Assembly: GCA_036362985.1 (NCBI GenBank)
Contig: JAYGXS010000003.1
Span: 40,776,342-40,840,341, forward strand
Direction of reading: 5' to 3'
Length of the DNA: 64,000 nt
DNA from: Ligula intestinalis
Lineage: Eukaryota > Platyhelminthes > Cestoda > Diphyllobothriidea > Diphyllobothriidae
In this document: positions 31,254-40,940 of the stretch, one piece after another
Layout of the letters: every line of letters begins with the position of its first letter
Numbering within the stretch: position 1 is the first letter of the stretch
Translations under genes and position numbers: made by a program
Notes under the pieces: generated by a model
Told to the model about the DNA's origin: nothing
Databases searched by the model: none
What the model saw: the letters and a program-made list of their open reading frames with translations, nothing else

Positions 31254-31689
31254 GGAAATTGGACTAGAGGTTCACCTTATCTGAGTTTTCCGTACACTTG
31301 TTTCCCTCGTTATCTTTCAGACAAAGGATGGGATCTCGATTCCGTTTGGCCTTATTCACATAAGAAAATAATCTTTTTTGGGTTATGAGCTATTCCCTTG
31401 CCTCAAAGGCCATTCGTTCTTTTCGAATTAGTCTTCGACATAAATTTCCCTGTTTTTAAATTCTAAGAAGTGTTGGGGCTGTTGATATCGGGCGTATTTT
31501 TTTACACAGTCTTCTTTTCTTCTTGAAGTTCGTTTTTGTGTTCGGTGTCACCCATTCCGGCCGGGAGATGCGCAAGCCTTTCTTAAGCGGACAACAGTTC
31601 TCTACTAGTTGCTGAGCTAAGTTCCTAAAGAAGCACCAGGCGTCGTTCGTGTCAGGTACGTATGCAGGGCTCCAGTCAGTCACGCTAAG

Positions 31690-32175
31690 TTGTACTTTCG
31701 TTTTCTTATAATCTCCTTTCCATACGTTCCTCTCTCTTATTGCGTGAGCGACGGGTACTGAGAACTGGCTTTTCTCCCAGACAAAACACAGTGATCACTT
31801 CGGCCAAAAGAAGTCTAAGTATTCAATCCAAGGATACAGTTTTCGTCTCTACTAATGACGAGATCCAGGCAGCTAGATTGTTGGCCACCTCGAAACAACG
31901 TGTCCGTTGTGACATGCTGGGTAAGAAATTCGTCATTTACTAAGTGAAGAAATTTCTGTTCGAATGAGTTCTCTGATAGCGAGCTGTGCATTAAATCTTA
32001 ATCTATGCTCGGAACGTTAAAATCTCCAAGTATAAAAATATTTTTGCTACGGCAGATCTCTTTTACCTCAAAGCTTAGTACACCGTCCGCTTCCGATCTT
32101 TGTCCTGGTGGTCTGTATACCAGAGCAATATGGAGGTCAGGTTGGTTTGGAATGTAAAATAAAAAAATAGCCTTC
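31690..32175 (-). pseudogene. LINE E endonuclease (EEP) C-terminal part
   Basis: The minus strand reads IFILGDFNVPSID (about 32040-32000), DLVISRDENCILGLNT, and FGRSDHCVLSGR (about 31800-31765). GDFN and SDH are the metal/phosphate-handling motifs of apurinic-like LINE endonucleases, which nick the target. Frameshifts and stops interrupt the frame; the N-terminal half with the other catalytic residues is missing. Confidence 0.72.
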
Positions 32176-32189
32176 ATGTTAGGGTTGAC

Positions 32190-32278
32190 TTCTTATATGA
32201 TTCAAACTGTGATGTTTATACCCGTGTACCCCGCACTCGTGTATATAAAGCGGTGTGTGGTAGGGAAACGCTTACTAA
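32190..32278 (+). repeat. Dispersed repeat R1, left part (split by gypsy D)
   Basis: Matches the minus strand of the 25880-25990 region up to the insertion point of gypsy D. Confidence 0.65.
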
Positions 32279-32803
32279 TGTAGAGGCTGTATCACTACAA
32301 ATATACAAAACGTCTTGGCAAATACAAATGCAAAACTTTCTGAGGAAGGCTAACTGCAAGTAAGTGATTTAATAGACTACTCTAATGGAAAAATTATCAA
32401 AACCGGTATATGAGGATGACGATGAAGATAAGAAATGATACAACTCACTGAGATCCTTCACGGTCCTAGCCGGCAGTAGTCAAGCAGTAGACTTGCCAAA
32501 GGATGACTCCGTGAAGATCGGGATACAGGTTCGTTGGGCCACGCTTGCGCAAATTGAGGAAATTATCGTTTGCAAATTGTTGCTGGATTCTCTTGAGCCC
32601 GAGAATGATCACCAGGGAGGTGTCGTTGAAGGGCAAAATAAACAGCAGCAGGTGAGGAGAGAATTGAGCTGTGGAGTGTGTTTAGCAAAACAGTTGCTGG
32701 CACGCGTCAAAACCGAAAGTGTGCTTGTGTGTTACATTTGAGTTAAGACAAAATTGGTTATTGATTAGTTTGAACAACGCATAAAATGAGCCAAGAGCCC
32801 ACA
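32279..32803 (-). repeat. Gypsy D 3' LTR
   Basis: 525 bases, close match to 36160-36685. The high similarity implies a relatively recent insertion. Confidence 0.9.
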
Positions 32804-32820
32804 TAACTCCCCCACCAGAG
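32804..32820 (-). promoter_or_regulatory. Gypsy D polypurine tract candidate
   Basis: The minus strand reads CTCTGGTGGGGGAGTTA directly before the 3' LTR, with the purine-rich GGTGGGGGAG core expected for second-strand priming. Confidence 0.55.
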
Positions 32821-32895
32821 TGTTGGTGGATTACAAACGCTCGACAAAAAGGTTAAACAACAAAGTCTCATAAGTTGGTAGGAAAAAGAACATGT

Positions 32896-33468
32896 CTACC
32901 AGAATGAGTGGGAGGTGGGGAAGGAGTGGAACGGGGGGGGGGTAAGAGGGGTTGAGGTAGGTTGGAGTGGAGAGGGTGGTGGTGGGCTAGGGGCAGCAGG
33001 TGGAGTGCAGGGCGAAGGTGCCGTAGAAATGGATGGACCAGGTGATGGTGTCGTGCATTCAACGTAGGCCGGCTTCAGTCTGTCGATGGAGACCGTATCT
33101 GTAGCAATAGCCCTTTGAATGACGAAATATTTGTCCTTCCGTTCAAGCACTTTGAAGAGACCATCGTATCGTGGGCAAAGGGCCTGCGAACTGCATCGTG
33201 CCGGACAAACACGAATGGGATTTGTGCAAGTCGTCGTGCACAAAAACGCGTCGAGGTGTCGTGCGTGTGGGGGTTGGGCGCAGTGCAGCCATGCGTTGCT
33301 GCAGCTGTTGCACGAAGTTGTTCGTAGCGTCAGGGGTGATGGAGGAAGACTGCATGAACTCATCAGGTAAAAGGAGGGATGTGCCGTAGACGAGATCGGC
33401 GGCAGTGCATTGAATGTCTTCCTTAACAGCCGAGCGAAAACCGAGGAGGAAAAACGGTAGGTTGTCAC
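32896..33468 (-). pseudogene. Gypsy D pol C-terminal region
   Basis: After a stop at 33470 the same element continues in another frame: FRSAVKEDIQ-like start, then ARCSSQALCPRYDGLFKVLE, RKDKYFVIQRAIATDTVSID, RLKPAYVE. This is the integrase C-terminal domain that binds DNA. It ends in a Pro-rich tail. Confidence 0.7.
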
Positions 33469-33469
33469 C

Positions 33470-33780
33470 TTAATTGTGCAGGACAGGTTGAGACATCAGT
33501 GTGGACTTCAACTGACGGTGAAGGCGTTCCACGAGGCCATTTGATGCTGAGTGGTAGGCAGTGGTGGTGATATGCAAGCACCCGAGCAGTTTGGTGAACT
33601 CACGGAAGAGTGCGGATGTAAACTGACTTCCGCGATCAGTGGTGAGTGTAGCTGGAACACCGAATGTGGCTATCCAGTTGGCTATCTTGGCTGCCTCAAA
33701 TGCTTCAAGAGCACTGGGTGAAAGTTGAAGCAACTTGGTCTTTGACTTCAAAAGATCCGTCAAAGGTGCCAGGGTGGCGG
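33470..33780 (-). pseudogene. Gypsy D RT-thumb to integrase junction (deletion product)
   Basis: One open frame begins with RT-end sequence LTDLLKSKTKLLQLSPSAL, EAFEAAK and passes directly into integrase IANWIATFGVPATLTTDRGS, QFTSALFREFTKLLGCLHIT, SNGLVERLHRQLKS. The RNase H, the zinc region and the first catalytic Asp of integrase are missing. TDRG and the Glu of VERLH remain. The deletion left the frame intact across the junction. Confidence 0.85.
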
Positions 33781-34599
33781 CGCAATTTGGTATGAAACGC
33801 CGTTAATAGTTGATTAGGCTGATGAAACGGCGGAGCTGACTTATAGACTTTGGGGCTGGAAAAGACAACACGCTTTGCACCTTCTCTGGGAGGCGTGTGA
33901 TCCCATGTTGGTCAAGATGATGGCCAAATAAATCCAGAAAAGTGACGCCAAAAGACACTTATCGACGCTTAGCTGTAGATCATTTTGCTGAAAACGATCG
34001 CAAACTTGGTGTTAGTGTTCAACGTGGTTCTCGGGTGACGAGCTTGCGACAAGGATGTCGTTGATGTACACGCACGTGAAGGAGAGACCGCGTAAAATGT
34101 CATCGACAAAACGCTGAAACGTTTGGACCGCGTTCCTCAAACCAAAAGGCATGCGAAGGCATTCAAACAAGCCAAATGGGGTCGTGACGGTGATTTTAGG
34201 GATGTCATCCTCCGCGACCGGTATTTGGTGATACGCTCGCACGAGGTCAATCTTGGAAAAAATCGTCTTTCCAGCCAACATGTGGGAAAAGTCATGAATA
34301 TGGGGAATCGAGTACCGGTCCGCGACTTAGCTCGATTGAGAGCGCGATAATCACCGCATGGCCGCCAATCATCGGATGACTTTTTTGAAACCATGTGCAG
34401 TGGTGAAGCCCATGGACTGGACGAAGGACGGATAATCCCCAAATTCAAAATGTGCTCGAATTCATTCTTCACGATTTGCAGCTTCTCAGGATGAAGCCTA
34501 CGTGGATGAGCATGGATTGGTCTGCCAGTGGTAGTGATATGGTGGCGAACGGCGTGTTGAACCTGCTCCGTGAACTGACAGGGCTTAGAAAGGGAAGGA
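33780..34599 (-). pseudogene. Gypsy D reverse transcriptase
   Basis: Blocks: EFEHILNLGIIRPSSSPWAS, PLHMVSKKSSDDWRPCGDYR, then a frameshift at about 34325, [39 protein letters not shown], and the catalytic box VYINDILVA. The first Asp of YxDD is Asn, so polymerase activity is lost. After another frameshift near 34010 the thumb reads ITRLPEKVQSVLSFPAPKSI. A stop lies near 33807. Confidence 0.82.
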
Positions 34600-35105
34600 T
34601 AATCCTTCAAGATGTCAGAAAATAGCGGGCTTTGCACGGCCAAGTGGATGCCAGCGGAAGGCTCACGTAAAACTACCCTGGCAGTAAATAGCTGAGTGGT
34701 AGGAAATAGCAACTTCTGATGTTTAAGGTCAACTGTGAGGCCGAAGTGTGACAGGAAATCCGCTCCAATGATAGGCGACTGGACGTCAGCCTGGCCTAAG
34801 ACCCATTGGAAGTGGCGACTAAGCCCGAGGTCTAACGTCAGGGATCGTTGACCGAACGTGGCGATAGAAGTGTTGTTCGCAGCCTGCAGTGTAAACTCCG
34901 ACGGCTGGAGATGATGACGACGAGGGGGCGGTAAAACGCTAACCTCTGTGCCTGTATCAATCAAGAAACGGAACCCTGTGGACTTGTCGGTCGCGTAAAA
35001 CAGGCGACTGTGTCGCAAGTGGCCAGCACCAGTCGTCGCCATTACTGGCTGGCGGCACCGTTTCCCGAACATGAACGTCTGGCATAAGAACAAGGCGGGA
35101 CGCAT
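34600..35105 (-). pseudogene. Gypsy D protease
   Basis: In one open frame with the start of RT: RLFYATDKSTGFRFLIDTGT with an intact Asp-Thr-Gly, EVSVLPPPRRHHL, FTLQAANNTSIATFGQRSL, DVQSPIIGADFLSHFGLTVD. It is about the usual size and lacks internal stops, so this domain could still fold. Confidence 0.85.
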
Positions 35106-36059
35106 TTAATAGCAACACGGCCGAATTCGCGGTAGTACCAGCAGACCTTGTCGTCTGCACGCTCTTTTGAGTTAGAACGATTGCGGCTTGCAGATAGACG
35201 ACCGGTTTGAAGCCGGTTGAGTGTGGAACACATCGTGCTCACTTGAGAGCACAATAAATTGACAGTATCTTTAAGATCCTGCAGGTCGTCATTTCTATTG
35301 TCTGTAAAGTCTCGAATCGGTTAAGAGGGTGAAGTAGACCACGGGGATGAGGTATCAAGCGATTTAGTGGACTTTCACTGTGTATGGCTATCAGGTTTAC
35401 GGTCGGATCGTGATGCCGAAACATGGGAGATGGCATGCTGAGGTACTGAGGTCGAGGCTTGATATACAGCGTACGAACTAGTACCGGGGTAACATTGATG
35501 GATGCGGTCTGCGTGATCTACGAGTTTGGTCAGCGGAACATCGTCGTCAAGCTGGGCGAGTACCTGTTGCATTGGATAAGTAATTTATCCATCCAAATGC
35601 GACGGAAAATAGAATCATCTAAGGTGCGACTAGCAAGCAGGTGACGCATGTGGCGCATTAGAGCAGAGGGGGTATGGTCGCCAAGCTCGACGCATTGAGG
35701 AGTTGGCGAAGCTTGCTGTCGGCAGATTGTGCCGTATGCTCAAGAATAGCCTTTTTTAAGCTAGAGTAGGGCTTGACTTTGGGGATAGGATCAAGGAGAT
35801 CCTGAACGGCGAAAGCGATGTCGAACGGTAAGTACTGCACGACGTACGCGTAACGTAAACGCTCGCCAGTAATCTGACGTGAGGCAAAAACGGCCTCGAT
35901 CTGTTTGAACCAGACCATCGGGTCACGCAATTCGTACGGGGGAATCTTAATGGACATCTGAAAAGCCTGAGGCTCGTCCTGATCAGGTGGTATACACGAG
36001 TTGTTAGAAACAGCATCATCTTCGTCGCAATCGTGAAATTGGTGGTATCCATCGCCCAT
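35042..36059 (-). pseudogene. Gypsy D gag
   Basis: The frame starts MGDGYHQFHDCDEDD at 36059 and reads a good capsid: PPYELRDPMVWFKQIEAVFA, SRQITGERLRYAYVVQYLP, SSLKKAILEHTAQSADSKL. A frameshift occurs near 35665. After it come QQVLAQLDDDVPLTKLVDHAD and a linker, and a Cys/His knuckle CWYYREFGRVAIKCVPPC near 35150-35090. The knuckle is intact, so the nucleic-acid-binding part survives. At least two frameshifts separate the three pieces. Confidence 0.82.
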
Positions 36060-36145
36060 GTGGAAAAACGTATGTACGGCATAGTTAAACGGGAAAAAAA
36101 AACAGGTGAATGGAATAAAAATAAGACGTGGATGATAATAGAAAC

Positions 36146-36159
36146 GGGGTCACCAAATT
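36146..36159 (-). promoter_or_regulatory. Gypsy D primer-binding-site candidate
   Basis: The minus strand reads TGGTGACCCC four bases inside the 5' LTR end. TGG at this place is the expected complement of a tRNA CCA end. The tRNA is not identified. Confidence 0.5.
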
Positions 36160-36685
36160 TGTAGGGGCTATATCACTACAAATATACAAAACGTCTTGGC
36201 AAATACACAATGGAAAACTTTCTAAGGTAGGCTAACTGCAAGTAAGTGATTTACTAGACTATTCTAATGGAAAAATTGTCAAAACTGGAATATGACGATG
36301 ACGATGAAGATTAGAAATTTTGCAACTCACTTAGATCCTTCACGGTCCTAGCCGGCAGTAGTCAAGCGGTCGGCTTGCCAAAGGATGACTCCGTGAAGAT
36401 CGGGATACAGGTTCGTTGGGCCGCGCTTGTGCAAATTGAGGAAATAATCGTTTGCAAATTGTTGCTGGATTCTCTTGAGCCCGAGAATGATCACCAGGGT
36501 GGTGTCGTTGAAGGGCAAAATAAACAGCGGCAGGTAAGGAGAGAATTGAGCTGTGGAGTGTGTTAAGCAAGACAGTTGCTGGCACGCATCAAAAACGAAA
36601 GTGTGCTTGTGTGTTATATTTCAGTTTACACAAAATTGGGTAGTGATAAGTTTAAAAAACGCATAAGTTGAACCAAGAGCCCACA
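36160..36685 (-). repeat. Gypsy D 5' LTR
   Basis: 526 bases, beginning TGTGGGCTCTTGG and ending GCCCCTACA when read on the minus strand. Matches 32279-32803 closely. Confidence 0.9.
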
Positions 36686-36880
36686 CCAATAACATCACGT
36701 GGCATAGGAAACATTATCACTTTGGGTTCGATCTAGAGCCCCGCATGCAGCCCAAATGGATAAGGTATAAAGGCTGCATACCGTTACTGAGAAAAATTAA
36801 AGGAGTCGTCAATGATAATTTGTGATTTATTGCGCGCCATTAGCTAGTCCTACCCAAGCCGGGTTTCGGAACGTCTGAGG
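36686..36880 (+). repeat. Dispersed repeat R1, right part (split by gypsy D)
   Basis: Continues the R1 unit beyond gypsy D; CATGCAGCCCAAATGGATAA is shared with the minus strand of about 25820-25840 with few changes. The interval 36880-37400 shows nothing else recognisable. Confidence 0.62.
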
Positions 36881-37429
36881 CTAGAATCCGCGTTCAATTA
36901 GTGAGATTTGTAACAGCTTATTTTCAGGGAAGCCATTGTTACCAACTCTTTTTGTTCTTCTCTAATTGTTTTGTTTCCTTTGGCGTCCTGGTTTGTAAGT
37001 CAATTTAGCCAATTTTCGTAACTAGTATGCTGACTTGATAAGTGCGTTATTGAACGCTTCGAGTTATAATGCGCAGGTATGGTTGCTAATGCCCTCGCTC
37101 AGCTTTAACCTCGCATCACCTATCCTTTAGCTTTTCGTGTCTATCATTTCTGTGATTCACCTATTATCACTTTACCCTGCTTCTAATCTCCTAATAAACT
37201 GAAGTAAAATGCCTCTTTCCTTGATGTTTTTAGTGTGTTGATTTTAGATTTCGGTAAACACCCTTTAAGAAGTTTAAGATACACCGGAGATCTGAGGAGT
37301 CGGACTACTGCTTCGAGATCCAGAATATTTAATCTTCGAATACTCGTCGCAACTGTGAAGCCTACAGCAATAAGTGTTACGCCATAGGTGGGAAGATCAT
37401 TGGCGCTTATACAAACATTTACTTTTTAG

Positions 37430-37721
37430 CCAATCACACCCAGGTTGTCTTACCGACAGCGGCATCTGGGATCGGCAAGGATACGGTCAGGTGGATTTTT
37501 TTCGGATGGAGGACCTCGCCCTCTACAATGAGTCTTTTGAATCTCTTGGTGATCTTGATAGCAACGGAGCCAATGAAGAAGCAAGGGTATTGTGGAATTA
37601 TTATCAGTTTCTGTTTGTTCGGAACGTAACGTTGCGCAAAAGGCGTCATCAGAGAGCTTTAAAAACTAACCGATTGTATAAGTTTGGTGCTCTTAAACTG
37701 TCATCTTTCTTCGCGCAATAA
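37430..37721 (+). other. Possible upstream coding segment, unassigned
   Basis: After a pyrimidine-rich acceptor-like TACTTTTTAG (ending 37429) an open frame reads YGQVDFFRMEDLALYNESFE, SLGDLDSNGANEEARVLWNY, YQFLFVRNVTLRKRRHQRAL. The composition looks like real protein and the distance suits an upstream exon of the host gene, but no donor with matching phase to the next segment was proven. Confidence 0.3.
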
Positions 37722-37769
37722 GTTGGGATTCAAAGCCTATGGATAAAGGGCGTCGGGTTACGCGATTAA

Positions 37770-38186
37770 GACACGTCGATTATACGATCACGTGGACGCC
37801 ATCCGCCAAGACAGATGCCTTGGAGCCTGGCATTGCTTTATGACCAGAAGATGGCGGGACAAACAGTCCTCACCAACCCCCACATCCGGACGCCACAGAA
37901 AGATTCAAATGAGTCCTCACTCCCGGCGCTCTTCACGCCTACATCTGTTACTTCGATCGTTGTCAACAGCTTTCTTCAAGAGAGACCAGTAGAAGATTAT
38001 GGTTGGACTCGAGATTTTTCCCAGTGGATTTTGAGTCCCATACGAGTAACCGGAGGATCGTTTTCCACGGCAAGTAATCTTCAGTGCCTGGAGGGGTTTT
38101 CAACCAGTCCTCGTGTACAGACGTGGCTTGCTGGTCTGATCATTTACAGCCCTTGTTCGAAAACCGATTTACCGAAGCCAGCTTAA
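37770..38186 (+). other. Possible upstream coding segment of host gene
   Basis: The frame is open from 37770 to 38186 and reads IRSRGRHPPRQMPWSLALLY, IRTPQKDSNESSLPALFTPT, ERPVEDYGWTRDFSQWILSP. A GTAACC donor candidate at 38046 would leave a phase-0 end, which fits the phase-0 start of the exon at 38403. The donor is not strong, so this remains a suggestion. Confidence 0.35.
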
Positions 38187-38402
38187 GTCTCCATGCTCAG
38201 ATTTCTTTTCAACTTACTTATGTCTTCAGCAAATCGAGGTAACATTCCCGACCGACGCCTGATTTATCTTTCGAATTGTACAAAAGACTTATTTATTTTT
38301 CCTTGAGTTAATAAGTGCTCATTTACTGGTAGTTCATTATCTTTCCTTGTTTGTATTGGCAATGTGGATTATAGAAAAACATTTACTGTTGTATTTTCAA
38401 AG

Positions 38403-38596
38403 GTTTGGAGTCGCCAGTGTCGTTCATTGGAAGCTGAATTGGTCTCATCGAGAGCAAGAATCGCTCGACTTGAAGCTGAGTGCTCCGGCCTGAAAGTTAC
38501 TTCGGATCAGGTTATAAAAAACTTCGCAGTCATCAAATACGCGAGTAGAACATTGATACTCCAACTGAAAAAAGAAATCAGAGCACACCTTAGGAG
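38403..38596 (+). CDS. Host gene, exon 1 recognised here (coiled coil)
   Basis: An acceptor TTTTCAAAG ends at 38402 and a donor AG|GTGAGT begins at 38597. The exon starts at a codon boundary and ends with two bases of an Arg codon. It reads VWSRQCRSLEAELVSSRARI, ARLEAECSGLKVTSDQV, IKNFAVIKYASRTLILQLKK, EIRAHLR: heptad-spaced Leu/Ile with charged residues, a coiled coil of roughly 45 residues, presumably for dimerisation. It splices in frame to 39138. The true first exon is upstream and not proven. The family is not recognised. Confidence 0.75.
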
Positions 38597-39137
38597 GTGA
38601 GTGTTTGTGGAGATTCTGATTTTCGCCTATCAATAAAATATACTAACTTGTGGAGTGCGAGTTAGACAGACAAACCTAAGTGGAATAAAATTGATTGTGT
38701 CAAGTAATTGGTTGAAGTCACACAGTTCTAACAACCACCTAAACGGTGTGGCAATCCCTATAATTATTTGGAGTGGCGAAAAGTAAGTACATATCTAGTA
38801 AGCACACTCCTGAACTAGGCCGTACTATTACGTTGTGGCACATACCTTATAAGGGCGTAGTTGAAAAAAGGTGATTCGGGAGTTTATTGAAAGCCCTCAA
38901 AATTGAAATATACTACACAGCACATTTGTCCGTCCGTTTCGATCGATGGTCACTGAGCATTTCAATTGTTTGGAATTCGTTAAATAGGAACCCGTCTTTA
39001 GGGTTAAAGGATGTTAATGATCAAGCTTGTGCTCACAGCCCTCCTGGAACCGAGTTTCATTTTAAGGACGTTTGGCAGGTCATAGTTCTTTCAGCTGGAT
39101 TTGATATCCTTAAAATTTCGTTGCTGTTTATCTGTAG

Positions 39138-40261
39138 GTCAGGTCACACAACTGCATGCGGTAGAGATCATTCCAAGTGCTCCTCGGTGCCTATATTGGA
39201 TCCATGCCATCCACTAGATTCCAAAGACGTCTTTGAATACTTTGACGCTGTTACCTCATTTTGCGACTGTTCCTCGTCAAATGCAATTCAAGAAAAGAGT
39301 GCAACAATCCGTCCGCCAAGTTCTCGGGTTTCCCCGAATTCGGCTAAAACACCACAGAGGCTAAGCCACGAAAATACCTCCAGAGTTGCCCTTCAGAGGC
39401 CGAGGGTGCATACGAGAAGTCTCTCCTCAACATCTAGTTCCAGTTCCACAGGTAGCTCTACCTCCGGTTCCAGTTACTCCTCTTCGGCCGCTTCGGGGCC
39501 CTCAAATCAACCATCAAGGCATGCCATCATTGCCAGAGCCAGCCGAGAAGCCGAGCATCCCGTTCAAGAAAAACCCTCCACGCGTCTTACGTTGTCCCGT
39601 TGTCGAAAAGAGGGCAACGTAAAGTTGAGAGGGGGCGTATACTGGGAAGGAAGCCAATCCAGTCTGAAACGTTATGATTCTTCACCAAGGGATGAACACC
39701 GGAAGGGGTCCTACGAACGACCCCGCCGGCTCTCATCTGAAAATCATGCCGCCACGGCACGATCACGCTTGCAGAAGGACTCCACCGAGTCTATCAATCG
39801 ACGGCACACCAAGCAGTCTGAGAAATCGAGGTCTACCCATACCGACGAAGATCCCAGAAAATTAAGGGATGGCCATTCTGTGGGAGCTGTGAAGGTTTCT
39901 AATAAACAAACTCCCCGCAAATACGACACGGGAGTCTACCAACGAAATCCTCAGGTTTCACATTCTAGCAGAATCGAGCCAAGAGGGAATCAGAGAACGT
40001 CTAGTTACTCACCTCCCCCCGATCAGACTGTACGTCTAAACAGAGGGACTGGGCGTACTCTGTCCGACTCGCGCGCCTATCCAAGGGTGCAGACCAAAAA
40101 TCAGAGTCGACTTGATAAGAACGAAGTATCCGAAAGAAAGCATATCACTACCCAAAACCTTCGCGGTACTATTAGAACATCGCCGCATCCCCCCAAAAAC
40201 CCGACACAGTCAGCTGACGGTACCTCGATTGCAACGCCCATCAGCTTCCCATCAAAAACAG
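39138..40261 (+). CDS. Host gene, exon 2 (Ser/Arg-rich)
   Basis: Acceptor TTTATCTGTAG ends at 39137 and donor CAG|GTAAGC begins at 40262. The exon supplies the last base of an Arg codon, then SGHTTACGRDHSKCS, a Cys-containing stretch up to FCDCSS, and a long low-complexity region: a poly-Ser run (SLSSTSSSSSTGSSTSGSS), many Arg-Ser, Ser-Pro and Lys-rich segments, and no transmembrane or signal sequence. It looks intrinsically disordered and possibly nuclear, with many potential phosphosites. It ends with the first base of an Asp codon, matching exon 3. Upstream sequence in the same frame (38887-39137) is intron. Confidence 0.78.
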
Positions 40262-40760
40262 GTAAGCAGAGATTGTTGTCTTATTGTTACCAACTGTTCC
40301 AGTGCCATGCTGCAATTGTCTCATAGCAGTATCTAATCCCTTTTTCCTCTGACTGTCTTATTCGCCTCTTCTCCCTGCTTTATCGCACGCGAGTCTAAAC
40401 CTTTTCAACATCGTGTTTGTTCGCGCGCTTTTTACCCTCGCTGTTTCACTGCGCACGCGTTCTTAACTATACCTCTAATCTTTCGTTCTCCATGGAATTG
40501 TCTAACTTCTTCTCGAGTGGCACCTCTGACAACATGCTCCGGAATCAGCCTCCTAAGTAGCTGCATTTTCACCTTCCCATCACAGTTCCCGTCAACCTGG
40601 GTTATGTCTTTGAGTATCAAATGGGCGGCTGTACAGCCGTTTGTCGAAAGTTTGTTTGCGTTTTTGAAAATATCTCACCGTGAGGCACTTAAAGTATCTG
40701 AGGTAGTGGCTGTGGATCGCTTATGGTTTTATCATTATGCGAACATTTTAAAAATTTCAG

Positions 40761-40940
40761 ATGCTGCAGTGGGACTTGTCAACGTTCCGCCTGATTGTGC
40801 TGAGGCGCATCTTCTGCGAGTTGTCCAGGCCTCTGTTCGCAACGCTCGAAATCACCATTCGACTGCGGTTACTATGGGCGTTCCCTCCAGAGGCGAGAAA
40901 TTAACCGATGAAGAAAAGTCCGCTATGGACGCTTATTTGT
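40761..40940 (+). CDS. Host gene, exon 3
   Basis: Acceptor AAAATTTCAG ends at 40760 and donor TTTGT|GTGAGT begins at 40941. Joined to exon 2 it reads D-AAVGLVNVPPDCAEAHLL, RVVQASVRNARNHHSTAVTM, GVPSRGEKLTDEEKSAMDAY L. This is the least repetitive, most domain-like part of the protein, with predicted helices, and would be the best query for homology. It ends with one base of a Cys codon, which exon 4 completes. Reading through the donor would give a further 60 residues, so retention is an alternative. Confidence 0.68.

Larger units (their letters stand above)
29520..32175 (-). mobile_element. LINE E, non-LTR retrotransposon, 5'-truncated
   Basis: The minus strand carries the C-terminal half of an EEP endonuclease (32175-31690), a connector, and an RT (31253-29625). 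The 5' end is cut at about 32175, next to repeat R1. It does not contain the LINE A hairpin. Confidence 0.82.
32279..36685 (-). mobile_element. Gypsy D, two-LTR Ty3/gypsy element with internal pol deletion
   Basis: Near-identical LTRs (32279-32803, 36160-36685) flank gag, protease, RT, a truncated integrase and a C-terminal region, all on the minus strand. It inserted in repeat R1; flanking bases CTAA and CCAA are consistent with a 4-base target duplication carrying one change. RNase H and the N-terminal half of integrase are deleted. Confidence 0.92.

Noticed and set aside
33115..33389. Several plus-strand open frames in gypsy D
   Set aside because: They are antisense shadows of the integrase C-terminal region on the minus strand.
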